Assembly (NCBI GenBank): GCA_903835275.1
Contig: CAILMK010000352.1
Coordinates: 1-9,629, forward strand
Direction: 5' to 3'
Length of the DNA stretch: 9,629 bases
Source of the DNA: an uncultured bacterium
Lineage (GTDB): Bacteria > Bacteroidota > Bacteroidia > CAILMK01
Both the position numbers and the translations under genes were made by a program. Shown here piece after piece: positions 1 to 6,091 of this stretch (position 1 is the stretch's first letter; each line of letters begins with the position of its first letter). A model generated the notes under the pieces. The model was given only the letters and a program-made list of their open reading frames with translations. It was not told where the DNA came from and did no database searches.

Positions 1-26
1 ATGGAAGGCTCGTTCATTTTAAATTA

Positions 27-54
27 CCCCTAAATCCCCTAAAGGGGACTTTCA
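27..54. repeat. Interspersed hairpin repeat, copy A
   Basis: The flanks CCCCTAAATCCC (27-38) and GGGACTTTCA (45-54) enclose a small hairpin, CCCC (36-39) / GGGG (44-47), with a TAAA loop. The same flanks recur at 6025-6054 around a different but also self-complementary centre. The element lies just upstream of the promoter of the metallophosphoesterase gene. It may be the 3' flank of whatever lies left of the window. Its role is unknown. Confidence 0.6.
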
Positions 55-86
55 AAAAATGCTATATGCAAATGACCATTTGTTTT

Positions 87-94
87 TACATTTG
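87..94 (+). promoter_or_regulatory. Bacteroidota -7 promoter box (TACATTTG)
   Basis: Exact match to the TAnnTTTG -7 consensus of Bacteroidota housekeeping promoters, 15 nt upstream of the ATG at 110. A convincing -33 TTG at normal spacing is not visible. Transcription would begin near position 100, giving a very short leader. It would exclude the upstream in-frame ATG at 59 as the main start. Confidence 0.5.
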
Positions 95-109
95 CACAAC
101 AAAGTTACG

Positions 110-622
110 ATGAAAAAAATTGGTTTATTAAGCGATACCCACGGCTACCTGGATGAACGCATTCTGCATTTCCTCGCGGATCGTGATGAAATATGGCACG
201 CCGGCGACTGGGGAAGCGTTAAGGTTTCGGATGCCCTCGAGGAAACTGGCAAAACGGTACGCGGTGTTTACGGCAATATTGATGGTCAGGATATACGCCT
301 CATCTATCCGGAAAAGAACATCTTTGTTTGTGAAGGAAAAAAAATAATGATGCTTCACATTGTGGGCAGTCCCTCGAAGTATTACCCGAATGTAAAGGCC
401 TTGATAAAGGAAAATAAACCTGATGTTATTGTCTGCGGACACTCACATATTCTACGGGTGCAGCAGGATAAGGATTTGAATGTTTTGTATATGAATCCCG
501 GGGCAGCAGGCAGACACGGATTTCATAAGGTAAGATCCCTGTTGCTTTTTGAAATTCACGAGGGTAAAATCGATAATTTTAATGCTGTTGAATTAGGACC
601 GAGGACTGAAATGATATTTTAG
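110..622 (+). CDS. YfcE/MJ0936-family metallophosphoesterase
   Basis: A 170-residue cytoplasmic phosphodiesterase-like protein of the calcineurin-type metallophosphoesterase superfamily (YfcE/MJ0936, PF12850 type). All metal-binding motifs are visible: D9-T-H11, G32-D33, G55-N56-I-D58, H83 and the GHSH motif at 110-113, which together build a two-metal active site. There is no signal peptide or membrane segment, and the length is normal for the family. An in-frame ATG at 59 would add 17 residues with no family similarity, and a -7 promoter box lies inside that stretch, so the ATG at 110 (MKKIGLLSDTHG) is preferred. Family members hydrolyse phosphodiester substrates in vitro, but the physiological substrate is usually unknown and cannot be read here. 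The gene converges on the sigma-factor operon and shares a hairpin terminator region with it. Confidence 0.9.
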   Translation: MKKIGLLSDTHGYLDERILHFLADRDEIWHAGDWGSVKVSDALEETGKTVRGVYGNIDGQDIRLIYPEKNIFVCEGKKIMMLHIVGSPSKYYPNVKALIKENKPDVIVCGHSHILRVQQDKDLNVLYMNPGAAGRHGFHKVRSLLLFEIHEGKIDNFNAVELGPRTEMIF

Positions 623-635
623 GATTGAAATAAAA

Positions 636-668
636 AAACCTCGTAGGTCTTAAAGACCTACGAGGTTT
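636..668. terminator. Perfect 15-bp-stem hairpin between convergent genes
   Basis: Arms 636-650 and 654-668 pair perfectly (AAACCTCGTAGGTCT / AGACCTACGAGGTTT) around a 3-nt TAA loop. On the minus strand the stem is followed by TTTTTTTA, a good U-tract for ending the operon that finishes at 721. On the plus strand only TTT-GG follows, so it is weaker for the metallophosphoesterase gene. The perfect symmetry resembles the palindrome at 8691-8721, so this may be an interspersed palindrome serving as a terminator. Confidence 0.8.
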
Positions 669-675
669 GGTTCAG

Positions 676-716
676 AATTCGTAATTTGAAATTCGTTCCG
701 CCGAGGCGGACGCAAT
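676..716 (-). repeat. Composite GC-palindrome plus heptamer repeat, copy 1
   Basis: Read on the minus strand, this 41-bp stretch starts ATTGCG, holds the palindrome TCCGCC-TC-GGCGGA, and continues with 7-bp-period AT-rich units (CGAATTT, CAAATTA, CGAATT). A second copy in the opposite orientation is at 7080-7120. By manual alignment they share 31 of 41 positions without gaps. It sits in the convergent spacer, partly beside the terminator hairpin. Confidence 0.6.
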
Positions 717-720
717 TGAT

Positions 721-1215
721 TTAGTCGTCGCTTCTGCCATGGCGCTCCCTGAAATTATGCAGCAATTCACGCTTGAATTCCATTTCAGCTCTTTGTAAAA
801 GAATCACTTTTTTAACGGGTAAAACCTTTTTGAATTCAACTATATATTTCTTACGAATATCAAGCTCATTCTGTGCAAGGGTTGTAAATTCATCTATGGT
901 GCCTTCAATGGCAGCATCAGTCATCCTATCATAATTCTTGATGACATCTTCCCTCTTTTGATGGATGATTGCACGGTTCTTTTCCAGTTCATCCTGATAG
1001 GCATTAAATACAGGCCAGAACTTCTGTGCTTCCGCAGGAGTAAGGTTCAGTATCCTTGTGTATACCCCTACCCTGTCGGCTTCTACCTGTTTTTTGTCCT
1101 GCCCGTCACCCTGCATATCACGGTTCATTCTTCCGCCACCACGCTGTGGACCTTGCGCAAATAATGCAACTGGCAATATAAATAATACGACTGCTAAAAA
1201 TCTTTTGATACTCAT
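721..1215 (-). CDS. Secreted Spy/CpxP-like protein of the ECF-sigma operon
   Basis: 164 residues. Residues 1-20 are a Sec signal peptide (positively charged SIKR, hydrophobic core, cleavage likely after LFA before QGPQRGG), so the mature protein is periplasmic. A Gly/Arg/Gln-rich linker (21-48) leads to an all-helical, highly charged domain (50-157). This contains LTPAEAQKFWPVF (58-70), matching the LTxxQ-type motif of Spy/CpxP periplasmic chaperones, and a second related site at LPVKKVILLQ (132-141). Proteins of this form encoded after an ECF sigma and an anti-sigma gene in Bacteroidota are often annotated as 'sensor of ECF-type sigma factor' or Spy/CpxP-family protein. Its ATG overlaps the anti-sigma stop codon (ATGA, 1212-1215), suggesting translational coupling. 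A role in sensing or buffering envelope stress is inferred from context, and metal binding is possible but not shown. Confidence 0.8.
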   Translation of the reverse strand: MSIKRFLAVVLFILPVALFAQGPQRGGGRMNRDMQGDGQDKKQVEADRVGVYTRILNLTPAEAQKFWPVFNAYQDELEKNRAIIHQKREDVIKNYDRMTDAAIEGTIDEFTTLAQNELDIRKKYIVEFKKVLPVKKVILLQRAEMEFKRELLHNFRERHGRSDD

Positions 1216-1709
1216 AGTTCTTCAGTTATTGTGGATTCTTCCACATTTTCAAGTATGTATTGTTCCGAAACATTGGATGTGTGATTCTTTACTGCAGGTG
1301 TTTCTTGTTTGACTTTCGTTGCCTGTGTTTCTTGATTCGCTGCAGGCAGAGGTTCCATGAGGACATCCTCATCCACATGCTCTATAACATATTCATCATT
1401 TGGAGTTGCTTTCGTTTGTTGCGATGCAGCAACAATAGCAGAAGGAGTTCCTGTATTTTTCACCACCAAAAATCCGCCAACGATCAAAAGAAAACAAAGG
1501 CTTGCCGCTATATAGGAATAGCGTGGTATCCATTGTCCTAACCAGCCTGTTTCGGGTTTTGCTTCTTTAAGAGCAATAATATCCCTCACCCTGGCAGGAA
1601 ATTCCTCAAAATAGGATGCAGGCACTTCAAAAGGCTCAACCTTCTCTATGCGAGACAGATGAGGTGCAATGCCCTGAAGTTCGTCGTGTATGTCTTTATC
1701 CTGATTCAT
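1212..1709 (-). CDS. Anti-sigma-factor-like single-pass membrane protein
   Basis: 165 residues with no cleavable signal peptide. A cytoplasmic N-terminal part (1-64) contains PFEVPASYFEEFPARV (26-41), a motif recurrent in Bacteroidota anti-sigma-like proteins. One membrane helix spans about 65-83 (SYIAASLCFLLIVGGFLVV). The C-terminal region (84-165) is Gln/Thr/Glu-rich, probably periplasmic and mostly disordered. It carries two related acidic segments, EYVIEHVDEDVLM at 106-118 and QYILENVEESTIT at 150-162. The gene lies 32 nt after the ECF sigma gene and overlaps the secreted protein gene by 4 nt. This order and topology support a role in holding the sigma factor at the membrane. No zinc-finger (ZAS) HxxxCxxC motif is present, so it is not a classical ZAS anti-sigma. 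The assignment rests on context plus the short motif. Confidence 0.75.
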   Translation of the reverse strand: MNQDKDIHDELQGIAPHLSRIEKVEPFEVPASYFEEFPARVRDIIALKEAKPETGWLGQWIPRYSYIAASLCFLLIVGGFLVVKNTGTPSAIVAASQQTKATPNDEYVIEHVDEDVLMEPLPAANQETQATKVKQETPAVKNHTSNVSEQYILENVEESTITEEL

Positions 1710-1741
1710 TACTCGTTTTGACGTCTATAAAATTAAAAAGT

Positions 1742-2284
1742 TTAATCCGTACCGACAATAAAAGCTTCAATTTTCTTTGCCGCGTGATGATAAGATGCCT
1801 TCAACGCGCCTACTGAAGTATCCAAAACTTTGGACATTTGCTCGTAGGGCATTTCATCATAATACCTCAACTGGAACACGACACGCTGTTTTTCAGGAAG
1901 TTTCAATATCGCTTTTTGAAGCTTGATCTGCAACTCATCACCACTAATGGTATTACCGGTATCAATTTTATTGCCAAGTTCCGCTTCCACATCCCCGAGT
2001 GGAAGAAAAAAACGCCTTTTCTTTTTATCCAAATGGGATAGCGCCTCATTGACTGAAATACGGTACAGCCACGTATATAATTGTGATTCCGCCTTGAAGT
2101 TTTCGAGATTTTGCCAGACCTTGATCCAGACATTTTGCAACAGATCATCGGCATCGTCATGGTCAACCACCATACGGCGCAGGAGCCAGTACAGCTTCTG
2201 TTGGTATTTCCTGACAAGCAGGTTAAAAGCATAGGAACGGGTATCCGTGCTTTTGAAATGTAGGATTATTTCCTCGTCAGACAT
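1742..2284 (-). CDS. ECF-type RNA polymerase sigma factor (sigma-70 family)
   Basis: 180 residues. Sigma region 2 covers about 20-87: LLVRKYQQKLYWLLRRMV, then DDADDLLQNVWIKVWQNL with the core-binding DAxDLxQ signature, then TWLYRISVNEALSHLDKKKRR, which recognises the -10 element. A linker (88-119) follows. Region 4 covers about 120-175 (LPEKQRVVFQLRYYDEMPYEQM, then the helix-turn-helix SVGALKASYHHAAKKI), which reads the -35 element. There is no region 1 or 3, as expected for ECF factors. An upstream in-frame TTG (2317) would add 11 residues, but the ATG at 2284 (MSDEEIILHF) begins where homologues usually do and is chosen. It heads an operon with an anti-sigma-like gene and a secreted Spy-like gene. 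Such operons are commonly autoregulated, but I cannot identify its promoter here. Confidence 0.92.
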   Translation of the reverse strand: MSDEEIILHFKSTDTRSYAFNLLVRKYQQKLYWLLRRMVVDHDDADDLLQNVWIKVWQNLENFKAESQLYTWLYRISVNEALSHLDKKKRRFFLPLGDVEAELGNKIDTGNTISGDELQIKLQKAILKLPEKQRVVFQLRYYDEMPYEQMSKVLDTSVGALKASYHHAAKKIEAFIVGTD

Positions 2285-2353
2285 AGTGTGTATTATGCGC
2301 CTGCAATAATAATGCAATAAATTGCAAATGCTGTTTATTTGGTTATTTTACAA

Positions 2354-2361
2354 TACGTTTG
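2354..2361 (+). promoter_or_regulatory. Possible -7 promoter box for the TPR gene (TACGTTTG)
   Basis: Exact TAnnTTTG match on the plus strand in the spacer between the divergent sigma and TPR genes. No -33 TTG is seen at 17-20 bp spacing: the nearest TTTG (2338-2341) is only 12 bp away. If used, it would produce a leader of roughly 270 nt containing the nested inverted repeats at 2416-2602. Confidence 0.3.
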
Positions 2362-2401
2362 CAAAAGGAAATTAGTTGGGTAAAGGGGGAATATAATATA
2401 T

Positions 2402-2603
2402 GACTCGCACCTTTACAGCAGAGTCTCCTTTGTGCGATGGATTTGAGAAAGGGAAAAGAGACACTGCGCAAGAAGCTAAACACGCAGAGTCCTTCCATAA
2501 CACAAGCCAATCCTCCAAGAGACTCTGCTGGGACAAAATACGCTTAGTGGCGACGCCGAGTCCCTCCCTGACGGCAAGCCCTTGCTTCAGGAGACTCTGC
2601 TGG
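2402..2603. repeat. Nested inverted-repeat element in the 320-bp sigma/TPR spacer
   Basis: The 2318-2637 stretch has no convincing gene but holds an ordered set of repeats. The outer arms CAGCAGAGTCTCCT (2416-2429) and AGGAGACTCTGCTG (2589-2602) are perfect 14-bp complements. The inner arms GCAGAGTC (2484-2491) and GACTCTGC (2521-2528) repeat the same core. GAGACTCTGCTGG also occurs as a direct repeat (2519-2531 and 2591-2603), and GACTCG (2402-2407) is complementary to CGAGTC (2557-2562). An open frame across it (2400-2615) translates to a low-complexity product echoing the repeats (RLCWDK, RLCWND) and is judged non-coding. It may be a dispersed repeat or a structured leader of the downstream gene. 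Confidence 0.6.
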
Positions 2604-2637
2604 AACGACCTGTAGAAATAAATTGTAATTTCGTCTC

Positions 2638-3402
2638 ATGAGCTTCTTCAGTAAACTATTCGGGGGCGAGCCCGAACAACAGGCAGAATCCGCGGAAAAT
2701 TATGAGAAAATGCTTGCGGCATATCCCAATAATGCAAGCATACATAATGACTATGCGGTATTTTTAAAACGTCAACTCGGACAATACGAAGCCGCGGAAG
2801 GCCACTATATAGAGGCCTTAAAAATTGATCCGAAATTTGCATCGGCGCACTACAATTATGCACTGCTGCTTGAAAAGAATTTCAATGAATATCACGAGGC
2901 AAAGGACCACTACGAAAAATGCCTCGCCATAGATCCCAATCATGCAAACGCGCACACTAATTATGCTAATCTTTTAGATGATCAGTTCAATGAATATGAT
3001 GAAGCGAAAGAGCATTATGAAATTGCTCTGAAACTGGATTCATCCGATGCGGAAGCGCATTATAATTATGCCGTACTTTTAAAGGATCATTTTAATGATT
3101 ACGAAACGGCAAAAACGCATTATGAAAAAGCATTGAAACTTGATCCGGATAATGCGTATTTTCATAATAACTATGCCACGCTTTTGCAATCACATTTCCG
3201 TGAATACGCGAAGGCGAAAAAGCACTATGAAAAAGCAATTGAGGCAGATCCTGAATATGCACAGGCGTATTATAATTACGCAGTCCTTTTGCAGCAATTC
3301 CTATGGGAAGAAAAGAAAGCAAAGGAATATTATATCACTGCTATAAAATTGAATCCTGGTATAAGAAATCAGCAGGCAGATGATTATTTTGGGGTGGAAT
3401 AA
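2638..3402 (+). CDS. Tetratricopeptide-repeat protein with six 35-residue units
   Basis: 254 residues, soluble, with no signal peptide or membrane helix. A short hydrophobic N-terminus (MSFFSKLFGG) and an acidic linker precede a half repeat (21-34). Six units of exactly 35 residues follow in unbroken register at 35-69, 70-104, 105-139, 140-174, 175-209 and 210-244, then a 10-residue tail. The unit pattern is AHxNYAxLLxxxFNEY, then xEAKxHYEKALKLDPxxA, which is the TPR helix A / helix B pattern plus one extra residue relative to the canonical 34. TPR arrays form superhelical scaffolds for protein-protein contacts, and no partner can be named. It begins 35 nt after the spacer repeat and has no operon neighbour: the sigma operon diverges from it and the transketolase unit converges on it. 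The ATG at 2638 is the only sensible start. Confidence 0.9.
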   Translation: MSFFSKLFGGEPEQQAESAENYEKMLAAYPNNASIHNDYAVFLKRQLGQYEAAEGHYIEALKIDPKFASAHYNYALLLEKNFNEYHEAKDHYEKCLAIDPNHANAHTNYANLLDDQFNEYDEAKEHYEIALKLDSSDAEAHYNYAVLLKDHFNDYETAKTHYEKALKLDPDNAYFHNNYATLLQSHFREYAKAKKHYEKAIEADPEYAQAYYNYAVLLQQFLWEEKKAKEYYITAIKLNPGIRNQQADDYFGVE

Positions 3403-3406
3403 TTTA

Positions 3407-3452
3407 CCTTCGACAGGCTCAGGCAACGATTGGTGGCTGAGCTTGTCGAAGG
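3407..3452. repeat. CTTCGACAGGCTCAG-type inverted repeat
   Basis: Arms CCTTCGACAGGCTCAG (3407-3422) and CTGAGCTTGTCGAAGG (3437-3452) pair over 16 bp with one G-U wobble and a 14-nt loop. From general knowledge, sequences close to CTTCGACAGGCTCAG are common as intergenic palindromes in many bacterial genomes. It lies 4 nt after the TPR stop codon and has no following T-run, so it is not a typical intrinsic terminator. It could still protect mRNA ends or mark an interspersed repeat. Confidence 0.7.
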
Positions 3453-3464
3453 CACGATATTCTG

Positions 3465-3587
3465 TTACGCTACGCGTAATATGCAAGTGAAAAAAAACCT
3501 CGTGGAATTTCTAATCCTGCTATGTTTTAGATTTTCCAAATCTGAAAGATTTTGAAAATCATTCTCTCCTTAATAACTCAATAACTC
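3465..3587. repeat. Cluster of small hairpins and a tandem octamer
   Basis: The remainder of the convergent spacer holds several short structures. These are TTACGC-TAC-GCGTAA (3465-3479), AGATTT-TCC-AAATCT (3529-3543), GATTTT-G-AAAATC (3548-3560) and two perfect tandem copies of AATAACTC (3572-3587) ending right at the transketolase C-subunit stop codon. AAAAAAACCTCGT near 3490-3502 also matches the left edge of the terminator hairpin at 636. None has a strong U-tract, so termination for either neighbour is uncertain. Confidence 0.5.
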
Positions 3588-4547
3588 TTATTTCTTCCTC
3601 GCAATTACAGCTTTTACAGCATCCACTATATTCACTGTATCAAGTCCGTATTTTGTCAGTAATTGAGCAGGGGTTCCACTTTCACCAAAGGAATCATTTA
3701 CTGCCACCATTTCCAATGGAGATGGAAGTTTGAGAGCAAGTAGTTGCGCGATGCTATCACCGAGTCCGCCGTTACGTTGATGTTCCTCGGCAGATACCAC
3801 ACAACCGGTTTTACGCACAGATGCAAGGATCGCTTCTTCATCCAGCGGCTTGATGGTATGAATATTTATTACCTCTGCAGAAATGCCTTGTTCCGCCAAT
3901 TGCGCCTGAGCTTCTATCGCCTTCCAAACCAAATGCCCGGTGGCAAAAATACTCACATCTTTTCCTTCAATCAGATGTAGTGCCTTACCTATTTCGAACT
4001 TCTGGTTTTCAGGAGTGAAATTTGGAACGGACGGCCTTCCGAAACGAAGATATACCGGCCCTTCATAATCAGCAATGGCAATGGTAGCTGCTTTGGTCTG
4101 GTTATAGTCACAAGGATTGATAACAGTCATGTGCGGGAGCATTTTCATCAACCCGATATCCTCAAGGATCTGGTGGGTAGCACCGTCTTCACCGAGTGTG
4201 ACACCGGCGTGTGATGCACAAATTTTCACATTCTTTCCTGAGTATGCCACTGACTGACGGATCTGGTCATACACACGCCCCGTTGAAAAGTTTGCGAATG
4301 TTCCGGTGTAAGGGATCTTCCCTCCTATCGTAAGCCCTGCTGCGATGCCTATCATATTTGCTTCCGCGATACCGACCTGAAAAAACCTTGTTGGAAATTC
4401 CTTGTGAAATTTTCCCATTTTTAGTGAGTCAGTCAGATCTGCACATAAGCCTACTATTTCAGGATTTTTTTGTGCTGCTTCATAAAGTCCGTCACCGAAA
4501 CCGTCACGGGTTGCGTTATTGTTCTGGATGGTAAATGCTGTTGTCAT
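3588..4547 (-). CDS. Transketolase, C-terminal subunit
   Basis: 319 residues, the usual size for the C-terminal half of a split transketolase (pyrimidine-binding domain followed by the C-terminal transketolase domain). The pyrimidine-binding part carries FQVGIAEANM with Glu62, the conserved glutamate that activates thiamine diphosphate, then GVTLGEDGATHQ (115-126) and the PVYLRFGRPS strand. The C-terminal domain follows from about residue 195. Together with the N-subunit at 6092-6946 it should form the complete enzyme, which moves two-carbon ketol units between sugar phosphates in the non-oxidative pentose phosphate pathway. Its ATG overlaps the stop codon of the VWA gene (ATGA, 4544-4547), so translation is probably coupled to that unrelated gene. 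The pairing with the N-subunit is inferred from complementary domains and proximity. Confidence 0.93.
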   Translation of the reverse strand: MTTAFTIQNNNATRDGFGDGLYEAAQKNPEIVGLCADLTDSLKMGKFHKEFPTRFFQVGIAEANMIGIAAGLTIGGKIPYTGTFANFSTGRVYDQIRQSVAYSGKNVKICASHAGVTLGEDGATHQILEDIGLMKMLPHMTVINPCDYNQTKAATIAIADYEGPVYLRFGRPSVPNFTPENQKFEIGKALHLIEGKDVSIFATGHLVWKAIEAQAQLAEQGISAEVINIHTIKPLDEEAILASVRKTGCVVSAEEHQRNGGLGDSIAQLLALKLPSPLEMVAVNDSFGESGTPAQLLTKYGLDTVNIVDAVKAVIARKK

Positions 4548-5941
4548 TTGTTTAATTCTATACTTGCTTTTTGTCCACTTGTTATTGTAAATTCCTTGGT
4601 AATGCTTTGTTCTGTTTGTGTTGCCACTTTCATTCTGTAAATAATGCGGTAGGTACCCGGTTGCAGGTCATATCCTTCTTTGGGTCCGCGTGTATTTCCG
4701 CTAAGGTCCACCACCCATTCGGGCTTCCCTGATGACCAGGAAAAAATGCTGCCAACTATATCCCTTACATACGTTATATCTACGTGCCCCGAACCTGGAA
4801 TATCGATCTTCTTCAACTGGTTTTCATCTACCTTAACGCTATAGTAATGTGTTCTTGGCAATGTCAGTGCTTCAATATCATAAACACCCGTTAAATAACG
4901 ATGCGTTGTATTGGCTTCCTGTATATAAATTATATCCGTAGTATGATCTTCCCTGATGAGGGACTTTACAGAATTATCCCTTGTATTTATTTGCAAATTG
5001 CCCTGGGATGCGTCTACGGAAATAATATTATTCTGTCCTGATTTTAATTCAATTCCTCTCTTGATAATTTGCGGTGTTGTATTTACCTGCATATCGTATT
5101 TATAGAGGGGATCAAGTTTAAAAGTATCCGGCATTCCAGCCTTGTTGAATGTCTGGTAATAATTTGCGACCACTTCATGTGTTTTAGAATTAGAAAAGGT
5201 CATGTTTACGTCCTTTTCCTTGGGCTGCCCTTTTGAATTATTCAGGTTTACCTGTACGGTGGTATTATTCAACGCCTGTGCAACCACCAGGTTCAAGATT
5301 TCACTGAAGTCATTTTCTGTTTTTGTATTGTATACCCTTCCTATGCAATGTAATTCCCGAATATTACTTTCTGAAAGGCCGATGCCAATAATAAAGGGTT
5401 TTAGAACAATACCCTTATCCTGTAAATTCCCTGATACAGCACATGGATCGCCGCCACACTCTTCAATTCCATCCGTTATAAGTATGATGTAATTATTTCC
5501 CCTGCCGGCTGGAAATTCATTCTGCGCCATGGAGAGAGAATATGCAATAGGTGTAGTGCCTCTAGGTTCAAGTGTCCTGACTGCTTTTTTTATCCTGTCA
5601 GTGTTTCCCGGCTCAAAATATACTGCGAGGCGGCTATCCTTACAATCTCTGTCCCGGTGTGTGTCACCATAGGTGTGAAGCGCCAGTTCAAGGTCTGGAA
5701 CTTTGCCAAGGCTATCCACCATACGGATGATCAGCTTTTTTGCGACCGTCATTTTTTCAACCTTGCTTCCGCCAATGTCCTCCTGCATGCTTTTCGAGCA
5801 ATCAAGCATTAACAGGATGCGTGTAGTTTTATTGATTTGTACCTGTGAAAAAGATATTACAGGATTTATTAAAAGCAGCATTGAAAGAAAAATAATGGCA
5901 CAAGATGACTTAGCGGCAATAGCACGCCCGTTTTTCGCCAT
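4544..5941 (-). CDS. Secreted von Willebrand factor A (VWA) domain protein
   Basis: 465 residues from the ATG at 5941. An in-frame TTG at 5956 would add five residues but has no better ribosome site. Residues 1-33 form a signal peptide (basic start, then CAIIFLSMLLLINPVISFS) that directs export. The VWA domain covers about 41-220 with an intact metal-ion-dependent adhesion site: D47-C-S49-K-S51, the RGTTPIAYSL threonines at 129-130, and D157 in LITDGIEECGGDPC. Residues 221-465 look beta-rich, like repeated immunoglobulin or PEGA-like modules, ending in an EGYDLQPGTYRIIYR strand motif. No C-terminal membrane helix is present, so it is not a Bat-type protein. VWA domains bind protein ligands through Mg2+; the ligand here is unknown. 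It lies between the two transketolase genes and overlaps the second by 4 nt. A functional link to transketolase is not implied by its domain. Confidence 0.88.
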   Translation of the reverse strand: MAKNGRAIAAKSSCAIIFLSMLLLINPVISFSQVQINKTTRILLMLDCSKSMQEDIGGSKVEKMTVAKKLIIRMVDSLGKVPDLELALHTYGDTHRDRDCKDSRLAVYFEPGNTDRIKKAVRTLEPRGTTPIAYSLSMAQNEFPAGRGNNYIILITDGIEECGGDPCAVSGNLQDKGIVLKPFIIGIGLSESNIRELHCIGRVYNTKTENDFSEILNLVVAQALNNTTVQVNLNNSKGQPKEKDVNMTFSNSKTHEVVANYYQTFNKAGMPDTFKLDPLYKYDMQVNTTPQIIKRGIELKSGQNNIISVDASQGNLQINTRDNSVKSLIREDHTTDIIYIQEANTTHRYLTGVYDIEALTLPRTHYYSVKVDENQLKKIDIPGSGHVDITYVRDIVGSIFSWSSGKPEWVVDLSGNTRGPKEGYDLQPGTYRIIYRMKVATQTEQSITKEFTITSGQKASIELNK

Positions 5942-6002
5942 CCTGGAATTCTTCAATAGTTATTTTAGTTAAAATGTTGTTGCCCCCTAGCCTCCTAAGA
6001 AA

Positions 6003-6081
6003 CCCCTCCGCCCTTCGGGCACCTCCCCTAAATCCCGAACAGTCGGGACTTTCAGCAGGGGGAGGAGTTGCGCAAGCGCAA
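6003..6081. repeat. Stem-loop repeat cluster between transketolase N-subunit and VWA gene (copy B)
   Basis: The 150-nt gap between the two genes contains GCCC-TTC-GGGC (6010-6020). Next is the repeat CCCCTAAATCCC (6025-6036) ... GGGACTTTCA (6045-6054) around the centre GAACAGTC, closed by the inner stem CCCGA/TCGGG. An outer stem CCTCCCC (6022-6028) / GGGGAGG (6059-6065) encloses it, and TTGCGC-AA-GCGCAA (6068-6081) follows. The flanks match copy A at 27-54 exactly. Because it is transcribed within a putative operon, the structure could reduce or process read-through from the N-subunit gene. No long U-tract is present on the minus strand. Confidence 0.65.
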
Positions 6082-6091
6082 GAATAAGGTC

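Noticed and set aside
59..109. N-terminal extension of the metallophosphoesterase from the ATG at 59
   Set aside because: The extension has no family similarity and contains a TAnnTTTG promoter box; the ATG at 110 gives the canonical start.
2400..2615. 71-codon open frame in the sigma/TPR spacer with an upstream AGGGGG-like site
   Set aside because: It lies entirely on the inverted-repeat element. Its product is low in hydrophobic core residues and echoes the repeats (RLCWDK/RLCWND), and no family is recognisable.
4544..5941. VWA protein as part of a Bat/MoxR aerotolerance or a ternary conflict system
   Set aside because: There is no MoxR ATPase, DUF58 or other VWA partner nearby, and no C-terminal membrane helices. 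The signal peptide and beta-rich tail indicate a stand-alone exported protein.
5942..5956. TTG start adding five residues to the VWA protein
   Set aside because: It has no better ribosome site, and the ATG at 5941 already gives a complete signal peptide. It cannot be fully excluded.
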